Assembly (NCBI GenBank): GCA_900549245.1
Contig: URNQ01000038.1
Location: 1 to 11,138, forward strand
DNA length: 11,138 bases
Direction of reading: 5' to 3'
DNA from: an uncultured Collinsella sp.
GTDB lineage: Bacteria; Actinomycetota; Coriobacteriia; Coriobacteriales; Coriobacteriaceae
This document shows positions 1 through 5,759 of this stretch, in pieces. Each line of letters opens with the position of its first letter. Position 1 is the first letter of the stretch. The notes below the pieces were generated by a model. The model saw nothing but the letters and a program-made list of their open reading frames with translations. It was not told where the DNA came from and ran no database searches. Made by a program: the position numbers and the translations under genes.

Positions 1-29
1 AGTCCCTTGCGGCGTAGTTCTTATTTAAG

Positions 30-63
30 CCGTCCAAGTTTTGGGGTGCAGTTCATTGGACGG
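30..63. repeat. Inverted repeat downstream of the ABC operon
   Basis: CCGTCCAA (30-37) and TTGGACGG (56-63) form an 8-bp perfect stem around an 18-base loop. Neither strand has a run of T after the stem, so a Rho-independent terminator is not supported. It may be a transcript end or processing structure for the leftward operon, or belong to whatever lies left of the window. A second 5-bp stem (GCGGC 86-90 with GCCGC 105-109) lies nearby. I see no gene in bases 1-143. Confidence 0.3.
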
Positions 64-125
64 GAGGGGAGCCTTATATGTGACCGCGGCAAAAGGATGG
101 CAAAGCCGCAGTCGCCCAAAGGAAG

Positions 126-144
126 GGCCTGGTTGCACCGGGCC
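126..144 (-). terminator. Possible weak terminator hairpin after the ABC ATPase gene
   Basis: GGCC (126-129) pairs with GGCC (141-144), and GGT (131-133) pairs with ACC (137-139), around a 3-base loop with one non-Watson-Crick position. On the minus strand the hairpin starts at the stop codon of the ATPase gene and is followed by CTTCCTTT, a modest T-rich tail. It sits where the four-gene operon should end, but the tail is poor, so it could also be a stabilising 3' hairpin. Confidence 0.35.
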
Positions 145-1343
145 TAGATAAGGTTCTTGCCAGAGACCTTATCGAAGAGGTGGGTCGCGTTCTTCTCAAA
201 CTTGAACCAGATGGGGTCGCCCGCCTTGAGCGCGCCCTTGGCCTCGAGGTCGACGACGGGAATGATCAGGACAAACTGACCGTCGGGAGCAGTCACGTGG
301 ACATGCTCGGTCGAGCCCATGAGCTCGGTCACCTCGACGGTGCCCTGGAGCGCACCCTCCTCGCCCTTGTCGGCAAGCAGAATCTGCTCGGGACGCACGC
401 CGGCCGTGATCTCCTTCTCGTCGCCGCCGTCCCAGTTGAGAGCAAGCTGAGCGCAGGTCTCGGGGGCGAGCGCCACGTTCATATCCTCGGTCTTGACGGT
501 AAAGCCGTTGCCCGAGCGCACCAGCTGGGCATCGAAGAAGTTCATCTGCGGCACGCCGATAAAGCCGGCGACGAAGATGTTCGCGGGATGGTTGAAGACC
601 TCCTGCGGGGTGGCGATCTGCTGGACGACGCCGTCCTTCATGACCACGATACGGTCACCGAGGGTCATAGCCTCGGTCTGGTCGTGAGTAACATAAATGA
701 ACGTGCCCTTGATCTCGTGGCGCAGCTTGATGAGCTCGGCGCGCATCTGGTTACGCAGCTTGGCATCCAGGTTGGACAGGGGCTCGTCCATCAGGAAGAC
801 CTTGGGGTCACGCACGATGGCGCGGCCGATGGCGACACGCTGACGCTGGCCGCCGGAGAGTGCCTTGGGCTTACGGTCAAGGTACTCGGTAATACCCAGG
901 ATCTCGGCAGCGGAGCGAACCTTGCGGTCGATCTCGTCCTTGGGGACCTTCTTGAGCTCAAGCGTAAACGCCATGTTCTCGTACACCGTCATATTGGGGT
1001 ACAGAGCATAGCTCTGGAACACCATGGCGATATCGCGGTCCTTGGGCGCCACGTCGTTGACGCGCTTGCCGTCGATGAGCACGTCGCCCGAAGTGATGTC
1101 CTCCAGGCCAGCGACCATGCGCATCGTCGTGGACTTACCGCAGCCAGAGGGGCCAACGAGGACGATGAACTCCTGGTCGTGAACGGTGAGGTTGAAGTCC
1201 TCTACAGCGAGCACACCGTCCTCGGTAACCTTGAGGTTGTGCTTCTTCTCCTCGGTCTTCTTCTTTTTGCCAAAGAAGCCCTTCTTTTTGGACTCGTTGT
1301 TGGGATACACCTTCTGAACATGTTTGAGAACGATCTCGGCCAT
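144..1343 (-). CDS. Carbohydrate ABC transporter ATP-binding protein (MsmX/UgpC/MalK type)
   Basis: This is the ATPase that powers a CUT1 sugar importer at the inner face of the membrane. All nucleotide-binding motifs are intact in the 399-residue product: Walker A GPSGCGKST (64-72), Q-loop Q110, signature LSGGQ (162-166), Walker B VFLMDE (182-187), D-loop SNLD (190-193) and switch His220. A MalK-like C-terminal regulatory region (about 265-399) follows, with the usual GVRPE segment near 315-319. The gene is last in the minus-strand operon, 68 bp after the second permease, with a GC hairpin in between. The ATG is preceded by AAAGGT at good spacing. Odd point: a lysine-rich stretch (about 16-38) is inserted between the first strand and the usual AVEDF segment, making the protein longer at the N-terminus than typical relatives. 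The family is certain. The sugar is not, and such ATPases can serve several importers. Confidence 0.95.
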   Translation of the reverse strand: MAEIVLKHVQKVYPNNESKKKGFFGKKKKTEEKKHNLKVTEDGVLAVEDFNLTVHDQEFIVLVGPSGCGKSTTMRMVAGLEDITSGDVLIDGKRVNDVAPKDRDIAMVFQSYALYPNMTVYENMAFTLELKKVPKDEIDRKVRSAAEILGITEYLDRKPKALSGGQRQRVAIGRAIVRDPKVFLMDEPLSNLDAKLRNQMRAELIKLRHEIKGTFIYVTHDQTEAMTLGDRIVVMKDGVVQQIATPQEVFNHPANIFVAGFIGVPQMNFFDAQLVRSGNGFTVKTEDMNVALAPETCAQLALNWDGGDEKEITAGVRPEQILLADKGEEGALQGTVEVTELMGSTEHVHVTAPDGQFVLIIPVVDLEAKGALKAGDPIWFKFEKNATHLFDKVSGKNLI

Positions 1344-1361
1344 GTCTCTACCTTTCGATAC

Positions 1362-1386
1362 GCGGCGCCACGCTGTGGGGCGCCGC
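1362..1386 (-). other. Intercistronic GC hairpin between permease and ATPase genes
   Basis: GCGGCGCC (1362-1369) and GGCGCCGC (1379-1386) form an 8-bp perfect stem with a 9-base loop, just upstream of the ATPase ribosome site. No T-run follows on the minus strand, so it is more likely an mRNA stability or processing element than a terminator. It could set ATPase expression relative to the permeases. Confidence 0.5.
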
Positions 1387-1411
1387 AGAAACTTGCAAAA
1401 CAGTTACGGCA

Positions 1412-2251
1412 TCAGCCCTTGACGGCACCTGCCACAACGCCGTCAATGATGTACTTCTGGCAGAAGATGTACATGATGACGATGGGGATGACGACCATCA
1501 TGATGCATGCCATCATGGGGCCGAGCTCGACGTGGCCATAGCCGCCACGGAAGTACTGGATCAAGATAGGAATGGTCTTGTACTTGGTGGAGTCGAGCGT
1601 AAGGTAGGGCAGCAGATAGTCGTTCCAGACCCACATGGTCTCGAGGATGCCGACCGAAAGATAGGTGGGCTTCATGATGGGAAGGACGATCTTAAAGAAC
1701 ACCTGAACCGGGTTGCAGCCGTCGATCATGGCCGCTTCCTCAATCTCGAGCGGGATGTTCTTGACGAAGCCGGCGAACATAAAGACCGCGAGGCCCGCGC
1801 CAAAACCAAGGTAGATGAAGCAGATGTTAAACGGCGTGTTAAAGCCGATGCGGTCCGCGAGGTTGGACAGCGTGAACATGAGCATCTGGAACGGTACGAC
1901 CATCGAGAAGACGAACAGGTAATAGAAGAAGTTCGAGATCTTGCTGTTGACGCGCACCACGTACCAAGCGCACATGGAGCAGCACACCAGAATCAGCACG
2001 ACCGACGTGACCGTGATGATAAGAGAGAACATAAACGCCGAGGCAAAGCCCTGCTCGTTCAGAGCGTGCACGTAGTTTGCGAGGCCGTTGAACGTCTCAG
2101 GCGTGAGCAGATCGAACGCCGTGGTGGTGCTGATTGCGGTCGCTTTCTTAAAGGAATTGAGCGCAATCATGAACACGGGGTAGATCCATGCGAGCGACAG
2201 AATCGTAAAGAAGATCGAGAGCGCGCGGTTGATAGCCTTATCGCGTTTCAT
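1412..2251 (-). CDS. Carbohydrate ABC transporter permease, MalG-like (CUT1)
   Basis: This is the second of two membrane subunits of the sugar importer. The 279-residue protein has about six hydrophobic segments (roughly 8-31, 71-96, 106-128, 140-163, 196-215 and 245-266). The cytoplasmic EAA loop that docks on the ATPase is clear: EEAAMIDG (171-178) followed by IVLP (188-191). The C-terminus ends shortly after the last membrane segment, as in MalG. The start codon overlaps the stop of the upstream permease (TAATG at 2251). A near-perfect Shine-Dalgarno AAGGAGGTG lies inside the end of that gene, so the two subunits are likely translated together in equal amounts. Substrate cannot be read from the sequence. 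The TreR-like regulator next door suggests an alpha-glucoside. Confidence 0.94.
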   Translation of the reverse strand: MKRDKAINRALSIFFTILSLAWIYPVFMIALNSFKKATAISTTTAFDLLTPETFNGLANYVHALNEQGFASAFMFSLIITVTSVVLILVCCSMCAWYVVRVNSKISNFFYYLFVFSMVVPFQMLMFTLSNLADRIGFNTPFNICFIYLGFGAGLAVFMFAGFVKNIPLEIEEAAMIDGCNPVQVFFKIVLPIMKPTYLSVGILETMWVWNDYLLPYLTLDSTKYKTIPILIQYFRGGYGHVELGPMMACIMMVVIPIVIMYIFCQKYIIDGVVAGAVKG

Positions 2252-3105
2252 TACTGCTGCACCTCCTTGGACCTCGTGGCCTTAAGCTGGATCATAGAAA
2301 TAGCGACAACCAGGATACAGAAGATAACTGCCTTGGCCTGACCGATGCCCTGCCATGCGATGCCAGCACGCGAATAGAACGTGTTGTAGATATTCAGGGC
2401 GAGCATCTCGGTGGAGTGCGCCGGGGCGCCACCGGTAAGGGCGAGGTTCTGGTCGAACAGCTTAAAGCCGTTGGTGATGGACAGGAACAGGCAGATGGTG
2501 ATGGTCGGCATCAGGTTGGGGATCTTAACCTTCCAAAACGTCTGCCATGCCGTAGCGCCATCGACCTTGGCGGCCTCGATGTAGTCAGACGGGATGGACT
2601 GCAGACCAGCGATGTAGATGATCATCATGTAGCCGACCTGCTGCCACAGGGTCAGGATGATAAGGCCCCAGAAGCCAGCGGCGGAGTTGAGGGCGATAAG
2701 CTGGGCACCCACGTTGGAGAGCAGGCAGTTGATCAGAATCTGCCAAATGTAACCTAGTACAATGCCGCCAATCAGGTTAGGCATAAAGAAAATCGTACGG
2801 AAGATGTTGGTGCCCTTGAGCGCCTTGCGAGTGAGCGCCTGCGCAATGGCCAGCGCGATCACGTTGATGAGCACCGTCGACAGGAAGGCAAACGCCACGG
2901 TAAAGAAGAACGACGTGGAGAACTGCGGATCGGACAGCGCGCGCACGTAGTTCTCGATACCGACAAAGTGCGCGTTATTGATGGTAATAAACTGGCAGAA
3001 CGAGAGATAGAAACCCTGGATAAAGGGAATCACGAACCCGATCATAAACGCCAGGCACGTGGGCAGCATAAAGAGCGGCCACCAGCGCTTGAGTGCTTTG
3101 CCCAT
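2251..3105 (-). CDS. Carbohydrate ABC transporter permease, MalF-like (CUT1)
   Basis: This is the first membrane subunit of the importer, partner of the overlapping MalG-like gene. The 284-residue product has about six membrane segments (roughly 9-36, 66-90, 102-126, 142-168, 200-222 and 255-275). Its EAA loop reads YIEAAKVDGA (175-184), followed by KIPNLMP (194-200). It is the short form, without the extra N-terminal segments and large periplasmic loop of enterobacterial MalF, as is usual in Gram-positive CUT1 systems. The ATG at 3103-3105 has AAAGGA about 7 bases upstream. An 87-bp gap with a very stable hairpin separates it from the binding-protein gene before it. Confidence 0.94.
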   Translation of the reverse strand: MGKALKRWWPLFMLPTCLAFMIGFVIPFIQGFYLSFCQFITINNAHFVGIENYVRALSDPQFSTSFFFTVAFAFLSTVLINVIALAIAQALTRKALKGTNIFRTIFFMPNLIGGIVLGYIWQILINCLLSNVGAQLIALNSAAGFWGLIILTLWQQVGYMMIIYIAGLQSIPSDYIEAAKVDGATAWQTFWKVKIPNLMPTITICLFLSITNGFKLFDQNLALTGGAPAHSTEMLALNIYNTFYSRAGIAWQGIGQAKAVIFCILVVAISMIQLKATRSKEVQQ

Positions 3106-3125
3106 AGAAGGGTCCTTTCAATATG

Positions 3126-3161
3126 CAGGGGGCGGGCAAACCTACGTCTGCCCGCCCCCTG
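3126..3161 (-). other. Strong intercistronic stem-loop after the binding-protein gene
   Basis: A 13-bp perfect, almost all-GC stem (CAGGGGGCGGGCA at 3126-3138 and its complement at 3149-3161) encloses a 10-base loop. On the minus strand it comes after the binding-protein stop and about 20 bases before the MalF-like start, with no T-run following. By analogy with malE-malF, such hairpins protect the upstream message and let the binding protein be made in excess over the permeases. Partial termination is the alternative. Confidence 0.7.
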
Positions 3162-3192
3162 TCGCTAATCAGATAGCTTGGGCAGCAACTGC

Positions 3193-4509
3193 TTACTCGG
3201 AAGCAGCCTTCTCGGTCTTCCAGCCATCGACGAAGGCGTTCTTGACGCCGTCCCACTTGGTGTTGTCGGCAGCATAAGCGATGAGAGCCTGCTTGAGGTT
3301 CTTCTTCCACTCCTCGGAGGGGATGTAAACGAAGTCCCAAGCGACGGTCTTCTTGCCGTCCTTGGCCATAGCAACGGCCTGCTGCGAGAAGACGTTGGTG
3401 GTCTCCTTAGCGCTCTTGAACGGGGCGGTCAGACCCATCTTGTCAGCGATGATGCTGGTGGCGGTGTCAGAAGTGACGCACCAATACATGAAGTCCTCGG
3501 TGGCCTTCTGGGCATCCTCGGAAGCCTGGGAGCTCACGCACCAGTAGTTCTCGCCGCCGGAGCACAGGCCCTGGTTCTCCTCGCCGTCAACGCCGATGTA
3601 GATCGGCAGCATGCCGAGCTGATCGTCGGTCATACCGGCCTTGGTGAGGTCGGCGTAGGCCCAAGAGCCGTTCTGGTAGAAGACGGCCTTGCCGGTTGCG
3701 AACTCGTTGGTGGCGTCGTCACCGGTCTTGGAGGCGAGCTGCGAAGGATCGCAGGTGGAGTCGGTGATATACAGGTCGAAGATCTGCTTAAAGTTGTCGA
3801 GATACTCGCCCTTGATCTCGTCGTCCTCCTGATTGTGCTCCTTCTCGAACTCGTAGTAGAGCGGGAGGTTGGCGAGGTGCGTGGTGTAGCGCCAGCTGGA
3901 GGAGTCATCCATGCCGGCGGAAGTGAAGGCACCGTCAACGCCGAGCTCGTCCTTGCGGGCCTGGATGTCATCGGCGCAAGCCTTCAGCTTGTCGAAGGAG
4001 TTGATGTCCTCGGCCTTGTAGCCGGCCTTCTCGAGGAGCTCCTTGTTGTAGATGATGCCGTAGCTCTCCTGAACCCAGTCGATACCCAGATCCTTGCCGT
4101 CGGACTGCAGCGCCAGGGAGTCGTCGATGAGCTCGCCGCGGAGCTTGGTGTCGGAAAGATCGGCGCAGTAGTCCTTCCAGTTCTTAAGGCCGGTGGGGCC
4201 GTTGACCTGGAACAGCGTCGGAGCGGAGCTCTTGGACATCTCGGACTTGAGCTTCTCCTCGTAGGTGTTGGAGGCGGCGGTCACGATCTTGACCTCGACG
4301 CCCTTCTCCTTCTTGTACGCCTTGGCGATCTCCTTCCACTCCTTGTCGACCTCGGGCTTGAACTGGAGGAAGTAGACCTCGGCAGCGTCACCAGAAGCAG
4401 AGGAGCCGGAGCCGGCAGAACCACCGCAGCCCACGAGACCCAGACCAAGAACCGCAGCCGCGGAACCAGCAAAGCCCAGGAACTGCCTTCTGCTCATTTC
4501 GTTCTTCAT
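3193..4509 (-). CDS. Carbohydrate ABC transporter solute-binding lipoprotein with Tat-like signal
   Basis: This is the extracellular sugar receptor of the importer (CUT1 binding-protein fold, MalE/UgpB-like). I place the start at ATG 4507-4509, which has AAAGGGTGG about 6 bases upstream; the frame also has a GTG at 4525-4527, six codons earlier. The 438-residue protein begins with a twin-arginine motif SRRQFLG (6-12), a hydrophobic core, and lipobox LVGC with Cys28 as the expected lipidated residue, then a Gly/Ser linker to about residue 42. The mature part shows family features such as an aromatic-rich segment FYQNGSWAYADL (277-288) and a C-terminal WDFVYIP segment (391-397). It is the first gene of the operon, followed by the MalF/MalG-like permeases and the ATPase. 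The sugar specificity is unknown. Confidence 0.93.
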   Translation of the reverse strand: MKNEMSRRQFLGFAGSAAAVLGLGLVGCGGSAGSGSSASGDAAEVYFLQFKPEVDKEWKEIAKAYKKEKGVEVKIVTAASNTYEEKLKSEMSKSSAPTLFQVNGPTGLKNWKDYCADLSDTKLRGELIDDSLALQSDGKDLGIDWVQESYGIIYNKELLEKAGYKAEDINSFDKLKACADDIQARKDELGVDGAFTSAGMDDSSSWRYTTHLANLPLYYEFEKEHNQEDDEIKGEYLDNFKQIFDLYITDSTCDPSQLASKTGDDATNEFATGKAVFYQNGSWAYADLTKAGMTDDQLGMLPIYIGVDGEENQGLCSGGENYWCVSSQASEDAQKATEDFMYWCVTSDTATSIIADKMGLTAPFKSAKETTNVFSQQAVAMAKDGKKTVAWDFVYIPSEEWKKNLKQALIAYAADNTKWDGVKNAFVDGWKTEKAASE

Positions 4510-4532
4510 TACAATCCACCCTTTCACACCGT

Positions 4533-4583
4533 GGCGGCACCCTTTGCCGCCGCCTTCGGAGATTGGCTCGGGGACTTTGCCCC
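4533..4583 (-). other. 5' leader hairpins of the ABC operon
   Basis: Two small stems lie in the expected untranslated leader. GGCGGC (4533-4538) pairs with GCCGCC (4546-4551) around 7 bases, and GGGG (4570-4573) pairs with CCCC (4580-4583) around 6 bases. The first is about 14 bases upstream of the Shine-Dalgarno and would leave it exposed. I see no conserved riboswitch core. Confidence 0.35.
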
Positions 4584-4597
4584 TTTTGCTGATTTGT

Positions 4598-4629
4598 ACA
4601 ATACGCTATTTGGCTAGTTGTTTGAACAA
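4598..4629 (-). promoter_or_regulatory. Candidate promoter and overlapping operator of the ABC operon
   Basis: On the minus strand TATTGT (4603-4598) can serve as a -10 box, with TTCAAA (4626-4621) 17 bp upstream as a weak -35, which would start transcription near 4590. The -35 lies inside a perfect inverted repeat TTGTTTGAACAA (4618-4629), and TTGTACAA (4594-4601) overlaps the -10. A repressor bound there would block the polymerase. The promoter boxes are weak matches; the palindrome is certain. Confidence 0.4.
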
Positions 4630-4680
4630 GTATTACTAGAGCGGTAGAAAAACTTCGGTGAACGGTAATTTCGACTTGAT

Positions 4681-4704
4681 ACTTGACAAGTTTTGTATAA
4701 ACAA
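4681..4704. promoter_or_regulatory. HutC/TreR-type operator candidate upstream of the ABC operon
   Basis: TTGTATAAACAA (4693-4704) has the GT-N-TA-N-AC core known for the HutC branch of GntR regulators and is close to the Bacillus TreR site TTGTATATACAA. A perfect 11-base palindrome ACTTGACAAGT (4681-4691) lies beside it. The adjacent gene encodes a HutC/TreR-like repressor, so binding by that protein is the natural inference. Confidence 0.55.
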
Positions 4705-4725
4705 TTATTTGTTATCGAATGCAGA

Positions 4726-4774
4726 GAAAACGCCCGATCAAGCCGATGCATCGTCGGTTTGACCGGGCGTTTTC
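4726..4774. terminator. Bidirectional Rho-independent terminator after the GntR regulator gene
   Basis: GAAAACGCCCG (4726-4736) pairs perfectly with CGGGCGTTTTC (4764-4774). The stem continues inward through TCAA/TTGA and CCGA/TCGG, with two imperfect positions, to a 7-base loop at 4747-4753. The A/T ends give a T-run in either direction. On the minus strand it ends the regulator transcript about 40 bases after its stop and insulates the ABC promoter region. Confidence 0.85.
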
Positions 4775-4815
4775 GCTTTGAGGACATGAGTCTCGTCAGG
4801 CTGCGAGCTAGCCGG

Positions 4816-5535
4816 CTATCGCTTGGAATTGACGCGGTAATGGAAGATCTCGGGGTGTGTGCGGGCATGCGTGACCTCGAACAAGATGCCGTCCGAGGTG
4901 TACGACTGGCTCTCCATAACGGCGACGCAGTTGTACTTGCCAAGGTCCAGATAGCTGCAGTCTTCATCGTTGGCGAGCTCGACACTCACCGTACGACGGC
5001 TCGCCATCACTTTGACGCCGCGCTTGTGCTCCAGATAGCCGTAGATAGAATCCGCCGCGATCTCGGGGGTCAGGCCCTTGGCGATCGACGCCAAAAAGTA
5101 GCCATGGTCCACTTGGCGCGCGCTGCCGTTGAGGCTTCGGACACGCACTACGCGAATCAGCTCCTCGCCCACCTTAAAGCCCAGGCGGCGAGAGAGTTGC
5201 TCAGTGCAAATCAAATGTTCAAAAGACTTGACCTCGGTCGATGCGACGGCATTGTTGCGTTTTGCGAACTCGCCAAACGACTCAACCTCTTCGAGTGCGC
5301 CCAGCATGTCGGTTTCGCCCTTAAGCCAAATAACGCGCACGCCCTTACCGTGTATAGGCTGCACAAACATCTGGTCGGCCAGCATGCTCAAGGCGCGTCG
5401 AACGGTATTGCGCGTGCAGCCAAACTCCGCGGTCAGCTCGGCTTCGGTTGGCAGCATCTCCTGAAACGCATAGGTCCCGTTGATGATGCGCGAACGGATC
5501 TCGCGGTAGATTCCTTCGTAAATCGCTTTTGGCAT
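4816..5535 (-). CDS. GntR-family transcriptional regulator, HutC subfamily (TreR-like, wHTH + UTRA)
   Basis: This is a sugar-responsive repressor. In the 239-residue product, residues 1-70 form the GntR winged helix-turn-helix, with LPTEAELTAEFGCTRNTVRRA (29-48 region) and the wing segment IHGKGVRV. Residues about 90-232 form the UTRA effector-binding domain. The C-terminal half (LTPEI..SIYGYLE and the DEDCSYLDL segment) resembles Bacillus TreR, whose inducer is trehalose 6-phosphate. The ATG has GAGGTG 5 bases upstream. The gene is divergent from the PTS gene and lies upstream of, and in line with, the ABC operon, separated by a terminator. HutC-type palindromes occur before all three transcription units, including its own, so it probably represses itself and both transport systems. 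The exact effector is unproven; maltose- or other glucoside-phosphates are alternatives to trehalose phosphate. Confidence 0.92.
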   Translation of the reverse strand: MPKAIYEGIYREIRSRIINGTYAFQEMLPTEAELTAEFGCTRNTVRRALSMLADQMFVQPIHGKGVRVIWLKGETDMLGALEEVESFGEFAKRNNAVASTEVKSFEHLICTEQLSRRLGFKVGEELIRVVRVRSLNGSARQVDHGYFLASIAKGLTPEIAADSIYGYLEHKRGVKVMASRRTVSVELANDEDCSYLDLGKYNCVAVMESQSYTSDGILFEVTHARTHPEIFHYRVNSKR

Positions 5536-5589
5536 GATTTCACCTCTAATGAATATGTATGGCTAGGCACGATAGCATTTCTTAAAGTT

Positions 5590-5597
5590 GTTTAAAC
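5590..5597. promoter_or_regulatory. GTTTAAAC operator candidate in front of the regulator gene
   Basis: This 8-base perfect palindrome fits the HutC core GT-N-TA-N-AC and lies 55 bases upstream of the regulator ATG. The same 8-mer recurs at 5712-5719 before the PTS gene. On the minus strand it overlaps a possible weak -35 (TTTAAA) for a -10 TATCGT. Autoregulation is inferred. Confidence 0.5.
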
Positions 5598-5636
5598 CGA
5601 TTATCGGTAAAGCACGGATTATTTACCGTCGACGGT
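5596..5636. repeat. Overlapping palindrome cluster in the divergent promoter region
   Basis: Three inverted repeats share arms: ACCGAT-T-ATCGGT (5596-5608), CGGTAAA-N10-TTTACCG (5605-5628) and the perfect 12-mer ACCGTCGACGGT (5625-5636). They lie between the two GTTTAAAC sites. The spacing and shared ACCG/CGGT half-sites suggest binding of a second regulator, such as a LacI-type or catabolite factor, or alternative folding of a transcript. The protein involved is unknown. Confidence 0.45.
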
Positions 5637-5696
5637 TCCCCCGAAACCCAAATCGGACCGAATCAAAACCGTCAATGCGGCAAGCAGCCAGTCCTC

Positions 5697-5719
5697 TACA
5701 ATGAGTTCATTGTTTAAAC
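5697..5719 (+). promoter_or_regulatory. Candidate -10 box and operator of the PTS gene
   Basis: TACAAT (5697-5702) is a good -10 hexamer, with the start expected near 5709. No convincing -35 is seen at the normal distance, so activation or an atypical promoter is possible. GTTTAAAC (5712-5719), a HutC-type palindrome, sits at the expected transcription start, a position suited to repression. Confidence 0.45.
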
Positions 5720-5759
5720 GTTCTTGCTCGCACAGCATGTTGCATCCGAAAGGCATATT

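Noticed and set aside
180..1541. Long plus-strand open frame opposite the ABC ATPase and permease genes (453 codons)
   Set aside because: It is antisense to clearly conserved genes. Its translation is low-complexity Leu/Val/His/Gly/Asp sequence typical of a GC-rich shadow frame.
4510..4527. Upstream GTG start for the binding lipoprotein
   Set aside because: The ATG at 4507-4509 has a much better Shine-Dalgarno, and this GTG would place the ribosome site inside the coding frame.
3178..4617. Long plus-strand open frame opposite the binding-protein gene (479 codons)
   Set aside because: It mirrors the codons of the lipoprotein gene, is unusually Leu/Val/Gly-rich, and lacks any recognisable domain or ribosome site.
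4683..4711. Plus-strand promoter TTGACA-17-TATTTG that would make a short RNA ending at the terminator
   Set aside because: The -10 match is poor, and the TTGACA is better explained as half of the ACTTGACAAGT palindrome. No product is evident.
5724..5759. TTG start extending the PTS protein by 12 residues
   Set aside because: ATG 5760 has AAAGG at good spacing and matches the usual N-terminus of the family. The extension has no support.
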